DNA from: Arthrobacter sp. OY3WO11
GTDB taxonomy: Bacteria; Actinomycetota; Actinomycetes; Actinomycetales; Micrococcaceae
Reading direction: 5' to 3'
DNA: 64,000 nucleotides
NCBI RefSeq assembly: GCF_001641125.1
Contig: NZ_LWLP01000001.1
Coordinates: forward strand, 2,714,079 to 2,778,078
Below, one piece after another: positions 1 to 8,875 of the stretch. Numbering within the stretch: the stretch's first letter is position 1; each line of letters starts with the position of its first letter. Position numbers and translations under genes: made by a program. The notes beneath the pieces are model-generated. The model did no database searches and was not told the DNA's origin. It saw only the letters and a program-made list of their open reading frames with translations.

Positions 1-1
1 A

Positions 2-247
2 ATGGCTAGCAACGAAGAGATCCTGGCCGGCTTGGCTGAAATCGTCAACGAAGAAACCGGCCTGGCCCCCGAGGCCGTGGAGCTGGACAAGTCCTTCACC
101 GAGGACCTGGACATCGACTCCATCTCCATGATGACCATCGTGGTCAACGCCGAAGAGAAGTTCGGCGTGCGCATCCCGGACGAAGAGGTCAAGAACCTCA
201 AGACCGTCGGCGACGCCGTCAGCTTCATCGCCGGAGCACAGGCCTAG
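2..247 (+). CDS. acpP: acyl carrier protein
   Basis: Small acidic 81-residue protein that carries growing fatty acyl chains on a phosphopantetheine arm in type II fatty acid synthesis in the cytosol. The attachment motif D-I-D-S-I is present, with Ser40 as the modified residue, and the length and four-helix pattern are normal for the family. The ATG at base 2 is at the window edge, so its ribosome binding site is not visible. fabF follows about 200 bases downstream on the same strand, as in the actinobacterial fabD-fabH-acpP-fabF cluster, so fabD and fabH probably lie just upstream. A strong terminator separates it from fabF. Confidence 0.97.
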   Translation: MASNEEILAGLAEIVNEETGLAPEAVELDKSFTEDLDIDSISMMTIVVNAEEKFGVRIPDEEVKNLKTVGDAVSFIAGAQA

Positions 248-277
248 CCAAGGCTTCCGCCGTTCATCGGCATGGCA

Positions 278-322
278 GGGCTGCCGGTCCGGAAGACCGG
301 GCCGGCAGCCCGCCGCATTTTT
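278..322 (+). terminator. intrinsic terminator between acpP and fabF
   Basis: A 15-bp stem (278-292 pairing with 297-311, one G-U pair) closes on the four-base loop AAGA and is followed by five T residues at 318-322. It lies between two genes of the same pathway, so it probably attenuates rather than abolishes read-through into fabF, or fabF has its own promoter in 323-450. Confidence 0.75.
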
Positions 323-453
323 CCGGCACTTGCCCCACGCGCAGTGCTCCTACGGGCACTGTTCCCGGCAGTGTTGTTGCTTGAAGCAGTGTGCCGATCA
401 TTAATACGCGGGACCTCCGGTAATCGGATTCCCCACCGACAGAGAGTGATCCC

Positions 454-1689
454 ATGACACGCAAAGTAGTCATTACCGGTCTGGGTGCCACCACGCCCAT
501 CGGCGGCGATGTACCCACGATGTGGAACAACGCGCTCAAGGGGGTCTCCGGTGCCCGCACCCTGGAGGACGACTGGGTAGCCAAGTACGAGCTGCCCGTC
601 CACTTCGCCGCGCGTTGCAGCACCCCGGCCCTGGACGTGCTCAGTCGCGTCGAGGCCAAGCGCATGGACCCGTCCACCCAGTTCGGCGTCATCGCAGCCC
701 GTGAAGCCTGGGCTGACTCCGGCATCACTGAGTTCGACAAGGACAGGCTGGCCGTCGCCTTCGCCACGGGTATTGGCGGTGTCTGGACACTCCTTGATGC
801 CTGGGACACCCTGAAGGAAAAAGGCCCCCGCCGGGTCCTCCCCATGACCGTTCCCATGCTGATGCCCAACGGTGTTGCCGCAGCCGTCAGCTTGGACCTC
901 GGTGCCCGCGCCGGCGCCCACACCCCCGTTTCCGCCTGCGCGTCCGGCACCGAAGCCCTCCACCTTGGGCTCGACCTGATCCGCTCAGGCAAGGCCGACG
1001 TGGTCATGTGCGGCGGCGCCGAAGCGGCCATCCACCCGATGCCCCTCGCAGCCTTCGCCTCCATGCAGGCACTCTCCCGCCGGAATGACGACCCGCAGGG
1101 CGCCTCCCGTCCCTACGACACGGGCCGCGACGGCTTTGTGATGGGCGAAGGCGCCGGCGCCCTGGTCCTTGAGGCTGAGGAGCACGCCCTGGCTCGCGGT
1201 GCGCGCATCTACGGTGAACTGGCGGGCACTTCCGTCACCGCTGACGCATACCACATCACCGCTCCCGACCCCGCAGGCCTGGGTGCCACCCGTGCACTCA
1301 AAGCTGCCATGTTCGATGGCCGCATCCAGCCTGAGGATGTGGTCCACGTGAACGCGCACGCCACGTCCACCCCCGTGGGTGACAAGCCGGAATACACCGC
1401 CCTCCGGGCTGCACTGGGGAACCATGTGGACAACGTCGCAGTCTCCGCAACGAAGTCCCAAATGGGCCACCTCCTGGGCGCATCCGGTGCTGTCGAGGCC
1501 GTACTGACAGTGCTCGCTGTTTACGACCGGAAGGCACCGGTCACCATCAACCTGGAGAACCAGGACCCGGAGATCCCGCTCGACGTCGTCACCTCGGCCC
1601 GCGACCTGCCCGCCGGCAACATCGTGGCACTGAGCAACTCGTTCGGCTTCGGTGGCCACAACGCCGTGATTGCGGTCCGCAGCGTCTGA
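454..1689 (+). CDS. fabF: beta-ketoacyl-ACP synthase II
   Basis: KAS II, the decarboxylating Claisen condensation of malonyl-ACP with acyl-ACP that elongates fatty acids. The 411 residues match the family length. The thiolase-fold catalytic triad is complete: Cys162 in SACASGTEA, His302 in NAHATSTPVGD and His339 in MGHLLGASGA. The glycine-rich C-terminal motif SNSFGFGGHN is also present. The ATG at 454 is preceded by an AGAGAG ribosome binding site. It ends the fab cluster and is followed by a bidirectional terminator facing the next, convergent gene. Confidence 0.97.
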   Translation: MTRKVVITGLGATTPIGGDVPTMWNNALKGVSGARTLEDDWVAKYELPVHFAARCSTPALDVLSRVEAKRMDPSTQFGVIAAREAWADSGITEFDKDRLAVAFATGIGGVWTLLDAWDTLKEKGPRRVLPMTVPMLMPNGVAAAVSLDLGARAGAHTPVSACASGTEALHLGLDLIRSGKADVVMCGGAEAAIHPMPLAAFASMQALSRRNDDPQGASRPYDTGRDGFVMGEGAGALVLEAEEHALARGARIYGELAGTSVTADAYHITAPDPAGLGATRALKAAMFDGRIQPEDVVHVNAHATSTPVGDKPEYTALRAALGNHVDNVAVSATKSQMGHLLGASGAVEAVLTVLAVYDRKAPVTINLENQDPEIPLDVVTSARDLPAGNIVALSNSFGFGGHNAVIAVRSV

Positions 1690-1716
1690 TCTTCAGAACG
1701 TTGTACCGCCTACAAA

Positions 1717-1750
1717 AGGAGGCCCCGCCGTGTGGCGGGGCCTCCTCTTT
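1717..1750. terminator. bidirectional terminator fabF / DUF3145
   Basis: Perfect 13-bp stem (1717-1729 with 1734-1746) with a GTGT loop, flanked by A residues on the left and CTTT on the right. It can therefore work in both directions between the convergent fabF and DUF3145 genes. Confidence 0.85.
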
Positions 1751-1777
1751 GCTATGGAAGATTCAGGTCGACGGCGG

Positions 1778-2281
1778 TCAGCCCACCTGGTGGAGCCAAC
1801 GAACGGGTGCGCCTTCGGCGGCGTGCCGGAACGGCTCGAGCTCCTCGTCCCAGGCTTCGCCGAGGGCGAGGGAGAGCTCGTGGTAGACAGCTGCGGGGTC
1901 GCCGGCGCCTGACTCGTAGGCATACCGGATCCTGTCCTCGGACACCATGATGTTCCCGTGCACATCGGTGACAGCGTGGAAGATGCCCAGCTCAGGGGTG
2001 TGGGACCAGCGGCCGCCGTCGACACCCTGGCTCGGCTCCTCGGTGACCTCATAGCGCAGATGCGCCCACCCCCGCAGGGACGACGCAAGCTGTGATCCTG
2101 TACCGGGGGCACCGGTCCAGGACAGCTCTGCCCGGAACATTCCGGGCGCGGCAGGCTGCGGGGTCCACTCAAGGTCCGTTCGCTTGTCCACGACGGATCC
2201 GATGGCCCACTCAACGTGGGGGCACAGAGCCGTAGGGGCCGAGTGAACGAACAGCACACCGCGGGTCATTGCAACAGACAT
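1778..2281 (-). CDS. DUF3145 family protein
   Basis: A 167-residue protein starting MSVAMTRGVLFVHSAP, recognised as the actinobacterial DUF3145 family, whose function is unknown. It is mildly acidic, with no signal peptide or membrane segment. The ATG at 2281 is chosen because a GGAGGA sequence lies 4-5 bases upstream; an in-frame ATG at 2293 has no such site. In actinobacteria this family often sits next to the fab cluster, as here, where it converges on fabF. A link to lipid metabolism is only suggested by that position. Confidence 0.85.
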   Translation of the reverse strand: MSVAMTRGVLFVHSAPTALCPHVEWAIGSVVDKRTDLEWTPQPAAPGMFRAELSWTGAPGTGSQLASSLRGWAHLRYEVTEEPSQGVDGGRWSHTPELGIFHAVTDVHGNIMVSEDRIRYAYESGAGDPAAVYHELSLALGEAWDEELEPFRHAAEGAPVRWLHQVG

Positions 2282-2522
2282 TCCATCCTCCATAGCTCTA
2301 GGTACGTCTTCCCCAACGACCTCTGCCTGAATGGAACTGCCGTGCCGTGCACTGCGGTTGTGGTTCCTGCCTGCGTATTCAGATGTATCAGATAAAGCTG
2401 TGTCCGGGCTTACCGTGACGCAAAAAGCTGCTAGCTTCAAGCGGGACTTGAAAGTTGCCGGACGTGACTCTTATTGTGCCGTACCGCACCAAATTACGCC
2501 AGTGCGATTCCGGGCCTCGGAC

Positions 2523-3449
2523 TTACGCCCTCGGGTGGGCCTGCTGGTAGCTCTTCCGCAGCCGGTCAACCGAGACGTGGGTATAGATCTGGGTGGTGGC
2601 CAGGCTGCTGTGCCCGAGGATTTCCTGCACTGCGCGCAGATCGGCTCCGCCGTCCAGCAGATGCGTGGCCGCCGAGTGCCGGAGCGCGTGCGGGCCTGAC
2701 GCGGAGGTGTCACCGAGCCCGGCAAAAAGGTCGTTGACCATGGAGCGGACCTGCCGCTGGTCCACCCTTCCGCCCCGGGCGCCCAGGAAGAGCGCCGGCC
2801 CGCTGTTGTCCCTGAAAAGCAAAGGCCTGCCGCGCCGCAGCCAGTCATCCACCGCGAGGGCTGCCGGAACACCGTACGGAACAGTGCGCTCTTTGTTGCC
2901 CTTACCGATCACACGCAAAGTCCGCCGGTCCGGGTCCAGGTCATCAACGTCCAGCCCCGCCAGTTCGCCCACCCGGACTCCCGTGGCGTAGAGCAGTTCC
3001 ACGAGGGCACGGTTCCGCAGGGCGAGCGGCGCACCCTCGGCCGCCGCTTCTTCGAGGGTTGCCAGAAGCCGGGTCAACTGCCCGGCCTGCAATACCCCGG
3101 GCAAGGACTGTTCACGTTTCGGGGCCTTGAGCCGGAGGGCGGGATCAGTGGTGAGACGTTCCTCCGCCATGGCCCAGGCCGTGAAAACCCTGACAGAGGC
3201 GGACCGGCGGGCCAAGGTGCTGCGCGCCGCGCCCTCCTGGCTCTGGGCCCCGAGCCAGCGCCGGAGGGTTCCGAGTTCCAGGTCCTGGAGCCGGGCGGCG
3301 CCTTCGGACGCAGCGTGGGACAGGAGGCTGCGGACGTCGCCCAGGTATCCGCGGAGAGTATGGGGTGAGACCGCACGCTCGGCGGAGAGGTACTGCGTGA
3401 AGGCGTCCAGCGCCCCGCCGAGCTCCGCAGGCAATCCCTCATAATCCAC
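2523..3449 (-). CDS. xerC: tyrosine recombinase XerC
   Basis: Tyrosine site-specific recombinase of 308 residues, probably the XerC partner that resolves chromosome dimers at dif with XerD. An N-terminal SAM-like core-binding domain (about 12-100) precedes the catalytic domain. That domain carries the full R-K-H-R-H-Y set: Arg159 in GVRVGEL, Lys183, His254 and Arg257 in HALRH, His280 in LGHSS and the nucleophile Tyr289 in QIYTHV. It lies downstream of dprA in the same orientation with a 109-base gap. The host-gene neighbourhood, with no phage genes, argues against an integrase. Confidence 0.9.
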   Translation of the reverse strand: MDYEGLPAELGGALDAFTQYLSAERAVSPHTLRGYLGDVRSLLSHAASEGAARLQDLELGTLRRWLGAQSQEGAARSTLARRSASVRVFTAWAMAEERLTTDPALRLKAPKREQSLPGVLQAGQLTRLLATLEEAAAEGAPLALRNRALVELLYATGVRVGELAGLDVDDLDPDRRTLRVIGKGNKERTVPYGVPAALAVDDWLRRGRPLLFRDNSGPALFLGARGGRVDQRQVRSMVNDLFAGLGDTSASGPHALRHSAATHLLDGGADLRAVQEILGHSSLATTQIYTHVSVDRLRKSYQQAHPRA

Positions 3450-3558
3450 CCACTTACTCTCTCAGCAACGGCGGGGAAATCAGTAGCTGACACGCTCCAC
3501 TCCTGCCGGTGCCTGTGCTTCCCGTCCCGGGCGGACCGGGCCTGCCAGGCAGTGCGCG

Positions 3559-4749
3559 TCAGCCGGTTGCCTTGCCGCGTTTCCAGCCTCCCCGCTCTGA
3601 GACGGCAAGGCCCAGCAGGCCCAGCCGGCCCAGCCCGGCCCGCACCGACTCCTGGGCAAGGCCCGCGACCACTGAAAGTTTTTCGACGGACGTCACGGAG
3701 CGCAGCGGCAGCGCGTCCAGGAGGATAAGGTCCTCCAGCGTCAGCCCGTCCTGCACCGCAGCCTGCCCGTGGCGGGGATCAGGAAGGGCAGAGCCACTGG
3801 GGCTGGCCAGCTCGGCAACCTCGGCAGCATCCGTCACGCAGACGGCACCTCCGTCCCGCAGAAGCCGGTGGCATCCTGCCGAGTTGGCGCTGTGCACGGA
3901 GCCCGGAACAGCCCCGACGGCACGGCCGAGGGTCTCCGCGTGGTGGGCCGTGTTCAACGCCCCAGACCGCCACCTGGCCTCGACCACCACGGTCACAGCG
4001 GACAGGGCTGCAATGATGCGGTTACGTTGGAGGAACCGGTAACGGGTAGGCGCGGACCCTGGCGGAACCTCGGCCAGGACAGCGCCCTGGTTGCACACGG
4101 CCCGCAGGAGGTCCTCGTTGCCTGAGGGATAGAACCGGTCCACTCCCCCAGCCATCACAGCAATGGTGGGGACCGCGCCGGTTGCCCCCGCAAGGGCCGC
4201 GCGGTGGGCATGCGCATCGATCCCGTACGCACCACCCGAGACTACGGTGAAGCCGCGCTGGGCCAGCGAGTACGCAAGATCGCCGGTGACGGCGGCGCCG
4301 TAGCTGGTGCTGTCCCGTGAGCCAACAAGGGCTATGGATGTTGCCGCTCCGGGCAGCTGCTGTTCCTGTCCCCTCCACCAGAGGCAGATCGGCTCCTGGA
4401 TTCCGAGGTCAGCCAGCTGGCTTGGCCACAACTCGTCTGACGGTATGATCAGCCGCCCGCCGAGGCGCGCCATGGTGGCAAGATCCCGCTCGGGAGCCAG
4501 GTCGGGTATGCGTGGCTGCCAACGCTTCAGGGAGGTGGCCATCCCGGCCCAGCTCGTGGTGGAACCATCACCGGAAAGCAGAGCAGTGATCTCCTGCTCC
4601 AGCTCCGGACCGGCCGGGAGTTGGCCCGTGGCGATCCGCAGGGCGTCCACGGCCCCGGCCACCTGGACCAGGGCAAGGCCGGCAGCGTCCTGCGGTTCCA
4701 TAAGGCGTGAGAGGGCAGCGCGTGAACGCCGCTCGATGTCCAGATGCAT
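3559..4749 (-). CDS. dprA: DNA-processing protein DprA
   Basis: DprA/Smf protein, which binds incoming single-stranded DNA and loads RecA during transformation. About 396 residues with an N-terminal helical domain and a Rossmann-like core. The core shows IALVGSRDST, VVSGGAYGIDAHAHRAAL and LQRNRIIAALS, which are the family signatures, and a winged-helix-like tail follows. An ATG at 4764 overlaps the comM stop as ATGA. The ATG at 4749 is preferred because AAGGAGA lies 6 bases before it, while nothing resembling a binding site precedes 4764. It is part of a tight yraN-comM-dprA unit. Natural transformation cannot be inferred from this, since dprA is widespread. Confidence 0.93.
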   Translation of the reverse strand: MHLDIERRSRAALSRLMEPQDAAGLALVQVAGAVDALRIATGQLPAGPELEQEITALLSGDGSTTSWAGMATSLKRWQPRIPDLAPERDLATMARLGGRLIIPSDELWPSQLADLGIQEPICLWWRGQEQQLPGAATSIALVGSRDSTSYGAAVTGDLAYSLAQRGFTVVSGGAYGIDAHAHRAALAGATGAVPTIAVMAGGVDRFYPSGNEDLLRAVCNQGAVLAEVPPGSAPTRYRFLQRNRIIAALSAVTVVVEARWRSGALNTAHHAETLGRAVGAVPGSVHSANSAGCHRLLRDGGAVCVTDAAEVAELASPSGSALPDPRHGQAAVQDGLTLEDLILLDALPLRSVTSVEKLSVVAGLAQESVRAGLGRLGLLGLAVSERGGWKRGKATG

Positions 4750-4760
4750 GCCTGTCTCCT

Positions 4761-6305
4761 TCATGCTGCAGCCGCCGCTGCCTGCCGAAGCCCCAGCGCC
4801 TGCCCGATGTCGTTCGTGTCCGGCTGCTCCCGGTACCCCAAGTCGGCGAGGGTCCACGCAAGCCGGAGTACGCGGTCATAGCCGCGCGCGGTCAGGACGC
4901 CCCGTTCCAGGGAATGGTCCAGGATGCGGGTGACTGCCGGTGGGAGCCGAAGTTCGCCCCGGAGGATGCGGCCGGGGATCTGCGCATTGGTTTCCAGCCC
5001 GTAGGGCGCCAACCGCTCCAGCTGGCGGGCCCGTGCGCCCAGCACCCGCCGTGCGACGGTTGCAGTGTCTTCCTCGGCCCCCGCCTGCCCGAAGTCGGCC
5101 AGGGAGACCCTTTCCACCTGCAGCTGTATATCCACCCTGTCGAGGAGCGGACCGGACATCCTGGCCAGATACCGGCGCCGCATCACGGGTGTGCACGTGC
5201 AGTCGAGTCCTTTTCCGGAGGCCTTGCCGCAGGGACAGGGATTGGCGGCGAGGACCAACTGGAACCGGGCTGGATAAGCAGCAGTCCCGGCTGACCGGTG
5301 GATCACCAGTTCACCGCTCTCCAGGGGCTGGCGGAGGGCATCCAGCACCCGGCGCTCGTACTCGGGTGCTTCGTCAAGGAACAGGACCCCGCGGTGGGCG
5401 CGGGAAGCGGCTCCGGGCCGGGGAAGTCCCGAGCCTCCCCCAATGATTGCGGCGGCGGTTGCGGAATGGTGCGGACTTTCGAACGGTGGCCTTCGGAGCA
5501 ACTGCACCGAAGATGAAGGCAGGCCGCACAGCGAATGGATAGCCGTGACCTCCATGGACTCATGGTCCCCGAGATCCGGAAGGAGCCCGGGCAGGCGTTC
5601 CGCCAGCATGGTCTTGCCCGCGCCCGGAGGGCCCGTCAGGAGGAGATGGTGCGCCCCGGCAGCTGCGACTTCCAGTGCGCGCCGGGCATCCCCCTGACCC
5701 GAGACGTCCGCCATATCAGGGTACGTGCCGGTCTCCACTCCTGCCTCCCCGGCGCTGTCCGTGTCCTCGGGCTCGAAATCCAGCGCAAGCTCCTGGGGAT
5801 CTGCGCCGAATTCCAGCGCCAGCCGGGCCAGTGTGCTGTACCCCCGAACGTTGGCATCAGGCACCAACGATGCCTCCGCCAGGTTGGCCTGCGCCACAAC
5901 GACGTCCGGATATCCGGCCTGCACCGAGGCCATCACCGCCGGAAGGATGCCGCGTACCGGGCGCAGCCGGCCATCAAGTCCCAGCTCGGCGATAAACACC
6001 GTCCGCCCGGTGGGTTTGATGTCATTGGCGGCACGGAGTACGGCCATGGTGACCGCCAGGTCGAATCCGGATCCCCGCTTCGGCAGGGAGGCAGGGATGA
6101 GGTTGGCGGTGATCTTGCGGCGGCTCAGCGGAATTCCGGAATTTTTCGCAGCTGAGCGGATCCGCTCCTTGGCCTCGTTAAGGGAGGCGTCCGGCAGTCC
6201 CAGCAGTACGAATGCAGGGAGGGTCTGGCCTATGTCGGCCTCGACCTCCACGATGTACCCGTTAAGCCCCACCAGGGCGATGGAGTAGGTGCGTCCCAGG
6301 GGCAT
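4761..6305 (-). CDS. comM: ComM / YifB family AAA+ ATPase (Mg chelatase-like)
   Basis: ComM-type AAA+ protein, a hexameric helicase that promotes branch migration when foreign DNA is integrated. It has 514 residues: an N-terminal LonB-like domain (1-180), a Mg-chelatase AAA core with Walker A GPPGAGKT (225-232) and Walker B VLFLDEAPE (307-314), and a C-terminal domain. Length and motifs are typical. It begins immediately after the yraN stop with no gap and its end overlaps the first possible dprA start, so the three are surely co-transcribed and partly translationally coupled. Confidence 0.94.
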   Translation of the reverse strand: MPLGRTYSIALVGLNGYIVEVEADIGQTLPAFVLLGLPDASLNEAKERIRSAAKNSGIPLSRRKITANLIPASLPKRGSGFDLAVTMAVLRAANDIKPTGRTVFIAELGLDGRLRPVRGILPAVMASVQAGYPDVVVAQANLAEASLVPDANVRGYSTLARLALEFGADPQELALDFEPEDTDSAGEAGVETGTYPDMADVSGQGDARRALEVAAAGAHHLLLTGPPGAGKTMLAERLPGLLPDLGDHESMEVTAIHSLCGLPSSSVQLLRRPPFESPHHSATAAAIIGGGSGLPRPGAASRAHRGVLFLDEAPEYERRVLDALRQPLESGELVIHRSAGTAAYPARFQLVLAANPCPCGKASGKGLDCTCTPVMRRRYLARMSGPLLDRVDIQLQVERVSLADFGQAGAEEDTATVARRVLGARARQLERLAPYGLETNAQIPGRILRGELRLPPAVTRILDHSLERGVLTARGYDRVLRLAWTLADLGYREQPDTNDIGQALGLRQAAAAAA

Positions 6306-6662
6306 TCAGCCCACCCCCCTGAGGTGCTCTACCAGGGGCGACCCGCCGCCGTCGTCAATCACCGCGATGACGTCAACGCGCCGCAGCGGCATCCGAAGCT
6401 CACGGTCCCGGCACCACGCGGCCCCAAGCCGGTGCAGCCGCGCCAGCTTATCCGGACCCACAGCCTCAAAGGGATGGCCGTAATCGAGGGTACGGCGGGT
6501 TTTGACCTCGGCGATCACCAGGGCATCGCCGTCGAGCGCGACGATGTCTATTTCGCCCTCGGTGCAGCGCCAGTTGCGCTCCACCACGAGCATGCCGAGG
6601 GTTTCCAGGTAACCGGCGGCAAGGTCCTCGCCGTGCCGGCCCAACAGGTCTTTCGATTTCAT
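6306..6662 (-). CDS. YraN / UPF0102 family putative nuclease
   Basis: Small 118-residue member of the UPF0102 (YraN) family, related to Holliday-junction-resolvase-like endonucleases. The signature is visible as GRHGEDLAAGYLE near the N-terminus, GEIDIVALD around residues 36-44 and EVKTRR near 52-57. The acidic residues and lysine correspond to the D-E-x-K nuclease core. No function has been firmly assigned to the family. It is directly followed by comM at zero spacing, a pairing that is conserved in actinobacteria and suggests a role in DNA processing. Confidence 0.9.
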   Translation of the reverse strand: MKSKDLLGRHGEDLAAGYLETLGMLVVERNWRCTEGEIDIVALDGDALVIAEVKTRRTLDYGHPFEAVGPDKLARLHRLGAAWCRDRELRMPLRRVDVIAVIDDGGGSPLVEHLRGVG

Positions 6663-6800
6663 GTCTACCTCCGCAACCAGCCTGAAGGGGCTGGATCACG
6701 AAGGACAGGACGACGGTCCCCTATGTGGATGAACCTGGGCCGACGGGCCCTGTGAAGGAAAAGTCAGCTGTGCAGGAAAAGTCCGGGCCCGGGCAGAATG

Positions 6801-7127
6801 CTAGTTGCCCAGGTCGACGTCCTTGGGCAGGGCCAGTTCCTCGTTGCGCGGAAGCTCTTCGACGTTGACGTCCTTGAAGGTCAGGACGCGGACACTCTTG
6901 ACGAACCGTGCGGAACGGTAGACGTCCCAGACCCAGGCATCCTGCAGGGTCAGGTCAAAGTAGACCTCGCCGTCTGCGCTGCGGGCCTGCAGGTCCACGT
7001 GGTTGGCCAGGTAGAAGCGGCGTTCGGTCTCGACAACGTAGCTGAACAGCCCGACGACATCGCGGTATTCACGGTAGAGCTGAAGCTCCATGTCGGTTTC
7101 GTAGTTTTCAAGATCCTCGGCACTCAT
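6801..7127 (-). CDS. DUF2469 domain-containing protein
   Basis: A 108-residue acidic cytosolic protein, MSAEDLENYETDMELQLYRE onward, of the actinobacteria-specific DUF2469 family; function unknown. The family start MSAEDLE matches the ATG at 7127, and an in-frame ATG 18 bases upstream is less likely. It lies between rnhB and yraN, its usual position in actinobacterial genomes. The 138 bases between it and yraN show no obvious gene. Confidence 0.9.
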   Translation of the reverse strand: MSAEDLENYETDMELQLYREYRDVVGLFSYVVETERRFYLANHVDLQARSADGEVYFDLTLQDAWVWDVYRSARFVKSVRVLTFKDVNVEELPRNEELALPKDVDLGN

Positions 7128-7175
7128 GCATCCATCTTGCACCATCGGCAGGGCGGCTGGTGTCCGGCGCGGGGC

Positions 7176-8045
7176 TCAGTCCCCCGCGGCAGCTTCTCCC
7201 CCGCCTGGCCCTGAACCGTCCGGCAGGCCGGCGTCAGCCAGTTCCCCACCAAGGAGCCGCCAGCTGACCCGGTGGTACGGCGTGGGCCCGGCCGCACGGA
7301 GGACATCCCGGTGCAGTGCGGTGGCGTAGCCCTTGTTGATGTCCCAGCCGAAGTCCGGGAACTCACCATGGAGCTCCCGCATCAACCGGTCCCGCTCAAC
7401 CTTTGCGATGACGCTGGCAGCCGCCACGCTCAGGCACTGCATATCCGCCTTGACCTTGGTGTGAACCGGAGCGTCGCAGCTGGCCTCCACTTCCGGCTCG
7501 TCGAACAAGGACAGCTGCCCGGCAGGTGAAAGCCAGTTGTGGCTTCCGTCCAGGAGCACCGCCTCGGGGCGGACACCCGCAGAAAGGACTTCCTGCCAGG
7601 CCCTGGTTCCTGCAAGGCGCAACGCGGCGATGATGCCGATGGAGTCGATTTCCTGCGCTGAGGCGTGGCCCACTGCCGAGGCCACGCTCCACCGGCGGAC
7701 CAGCGGGTCAAGGCGTTCCCGCTCCGCCGGGGCCAGGAGTTTGCTGTCCCGGACCCCGGCCAGGGGCTTCTGCCGTTGCAGGTCGACCACGGCGATGCCC
7801 ACGCTGACGGGCCCGGCAAGCGCGCCGCGCCCCACCTCGTCCACGCCTGCAAGGTAGCGGATCCCCTGGGCCTTGAAGGTCCGCTCGTGCCTGAGGGTGG
7901 GTGCCTTGCCCGGTGAGGGAATCTTGGCGCCCGGTGAGGGAATCTTGGCGCCCGGTGAGGGAACCTTGGTGCCCGGTGAGGGAATCTTGGTGCCCGGTGA
8001 GGGAACCTTGGTGGAACCGGACCTGGGCTTGAGTGCGGCGGGCAT
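7176..8045 (-). CDS. rnhB: ribonuclease HII with repeat-bearing N-terminus
   Basis: RNase HII, which nicks RNA-DNA hybrids and removes ribonucleotides from DNA using two metal ions. The catalytic domain starts near residue 60 with [17 protein letters not shown] (acidic pair in DEVGRG). It ends with [13 protein letters not shown] and further acidic residues, all as expected. The ATG at 8045 lies 2 bases beyond the lepB stop. The first ~50 residues are unusual: five consecutive copies of a seven-residue unit K-[V/I]-P-S-P-G-[T/A] precede the catalytic domain. The total of about 289 residues exceeds the usual 200-230. Confidence 0.93.
   Translation of the reverse strand: MPAALKPRSGSTKVPSPGTKIPSPGTKVPSPGAKIPSPGAKIPSPGKAPTLRHERTFKAQGIRYLAGVDEVGRGALAGPVSVGIAVVDLQRQKPLAGVRDSKLLAPAERERLDPLVRRWSVASAVGHASAQEIDSIGIIAALRLAGTRAWQEVLSAGVRPEAVLLDGSHNWLSPAGQLSLFDEPEVEASCDAPVHTKVKADMQCLSVAAASVIAKVERDRLMRELHGEFPDFGWDINKGYATALHRDVLRAAGPTPYHRVSWRLLGGELADAGLPDGSGPGGGEAAAGD
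7909..8013 (-). repeat. five tandem 21-bp repeats inside rnhB
   Basis: Five head-to-tail 21-base units (7909, 7930, 7951, 7972, 7993) differ only by C/T at two positions. They read on the minus strand as [14 protein letters not shown] heptads. The unit length is a multiple of three, so copy-number changes would keep the rnhB frame. Confidence 0.95.
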
Positions 8046-8047
8046 GG

Positions 8048-8875
8048 TCAGGGCGCCGCCGGTACGTTGCGGAACACGTCCGGATAGTTGCCTAAGGTGG
8101 TGAACCGGCTCAGCGGCCAGGCAATGACGGCGGCCTTGCCTTCGAGGTCCGCAATGTCGATGAATCCGCCGTCGGAGTCCATGTGGGCGCGGGAGTCGGC
8201 GGAATGGTTGCGGTTGTCTCCCATCACCCACACCTTGCCCTCGGGGACAGTCACGTCGAAGTTGCGGATCTGCGGGATTTCAGCCGGATTGATATAGCTC
8301 TCGTTGACGGCGGTCCCGTTAATGGTCAGTCTACCGCCGGCATCGCAGCAGACCACGTGGTCCCCCGGGAGTCCGATGACCCTTTTGACCAGGTGCTGTT
8401 CCGAGTTGTCCGGCAGCAGGCCAACGAACGTCAGCCCGTCCTGGACCCACGTGAAAGGGCCCTGCGGTTGTTCCGGCGCTGCCTGGAGCCAGCCCTTGGT
8501 ATCCCGGAAAACCACGACGTCGCCGCGGTTCAGTGCGAACGGCTCGGGGACCAGGAGGTTGACGAAGATCCTGTCATCCACTTCCAGGGTGTTGACCATG
8601 GATTCGGACGGGATGAAGAACGCGCGGAACAGGAAGGTCTTGATCAGGAAGGAAAGGACGACGGCGATCACCACCACCGTGGCTACTTCCTTCAGCCATG
8701 CGAAGACGGGGCTGCCGGCGGGCTTCGCTGCTGACTTGGCGGCGGCGCGGCTGCCCGCGGCGCCGGGCGCAGGTGCGCCAGGACCTTGGCCGGAAGTCCC
8801 GGGAACAGCATCGGCCGGAACGTCCGAAGCGCCTTCGTGGCGTGGTTCGGGTGTCCGCGCGTGGTTCTCGGGCAT
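8048..8875 (-). CDS. lepB: signal peptidase I (first of two)
   Basis: Type I signal peptidase of 275 residues, which removes signal peptides from exported proteins at the outer face of the membrane. A 55-residue Pro/Ala-rich cytosolic tail is followed by one membrane segment (about 63-83). The Ser-Lys catalytic dyad follows: Ser92 in FIPSESM and Lys164 in [12 protein letters not shown], plus [12 protein letters not shown] (box E). It starts directly after the stop of a second lepB and is followed after 2 bases by rnhB, so the three form one transcript. Confidence 0.94.
   Translation of the reverse strand: MPENHARTPEPRHEGASDVPADAVPGTSGQGPGAPAPGAAGSRAAAKSAAKPAGSPVFAWLKEVATVVVIAVVLSFLIKTFLFRAFFIPSESMVNTLEVDDRIFVNLLVPEPFALNRGDVVVFRDTKGWLQAAPEQPQGPFTWVQDGLTFVGLLPDNSEQHLVKRVIGLPGDHVVCCDAGGRLTINGTAVNESYINPAEIPQIRNFDVTVPEGKVWVMGDNRNHSADSRAHMDSDGGFIDIADLEGKAAVIAWPLSRFTTLGNYPDVFRNVPAAP

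Noticed and set aside
4761..6662. Competence island (dprA, comM, yraN) as proof of natural transformation
   Set aside because: These genes are widespread in bacteria not known to be competent and no uptake genes are present here.
7909..8013. CRISPR-like array
   Set aside because: Units are contiguous 21-mers without spacers and lie in the rnhB frame; no cas genes.
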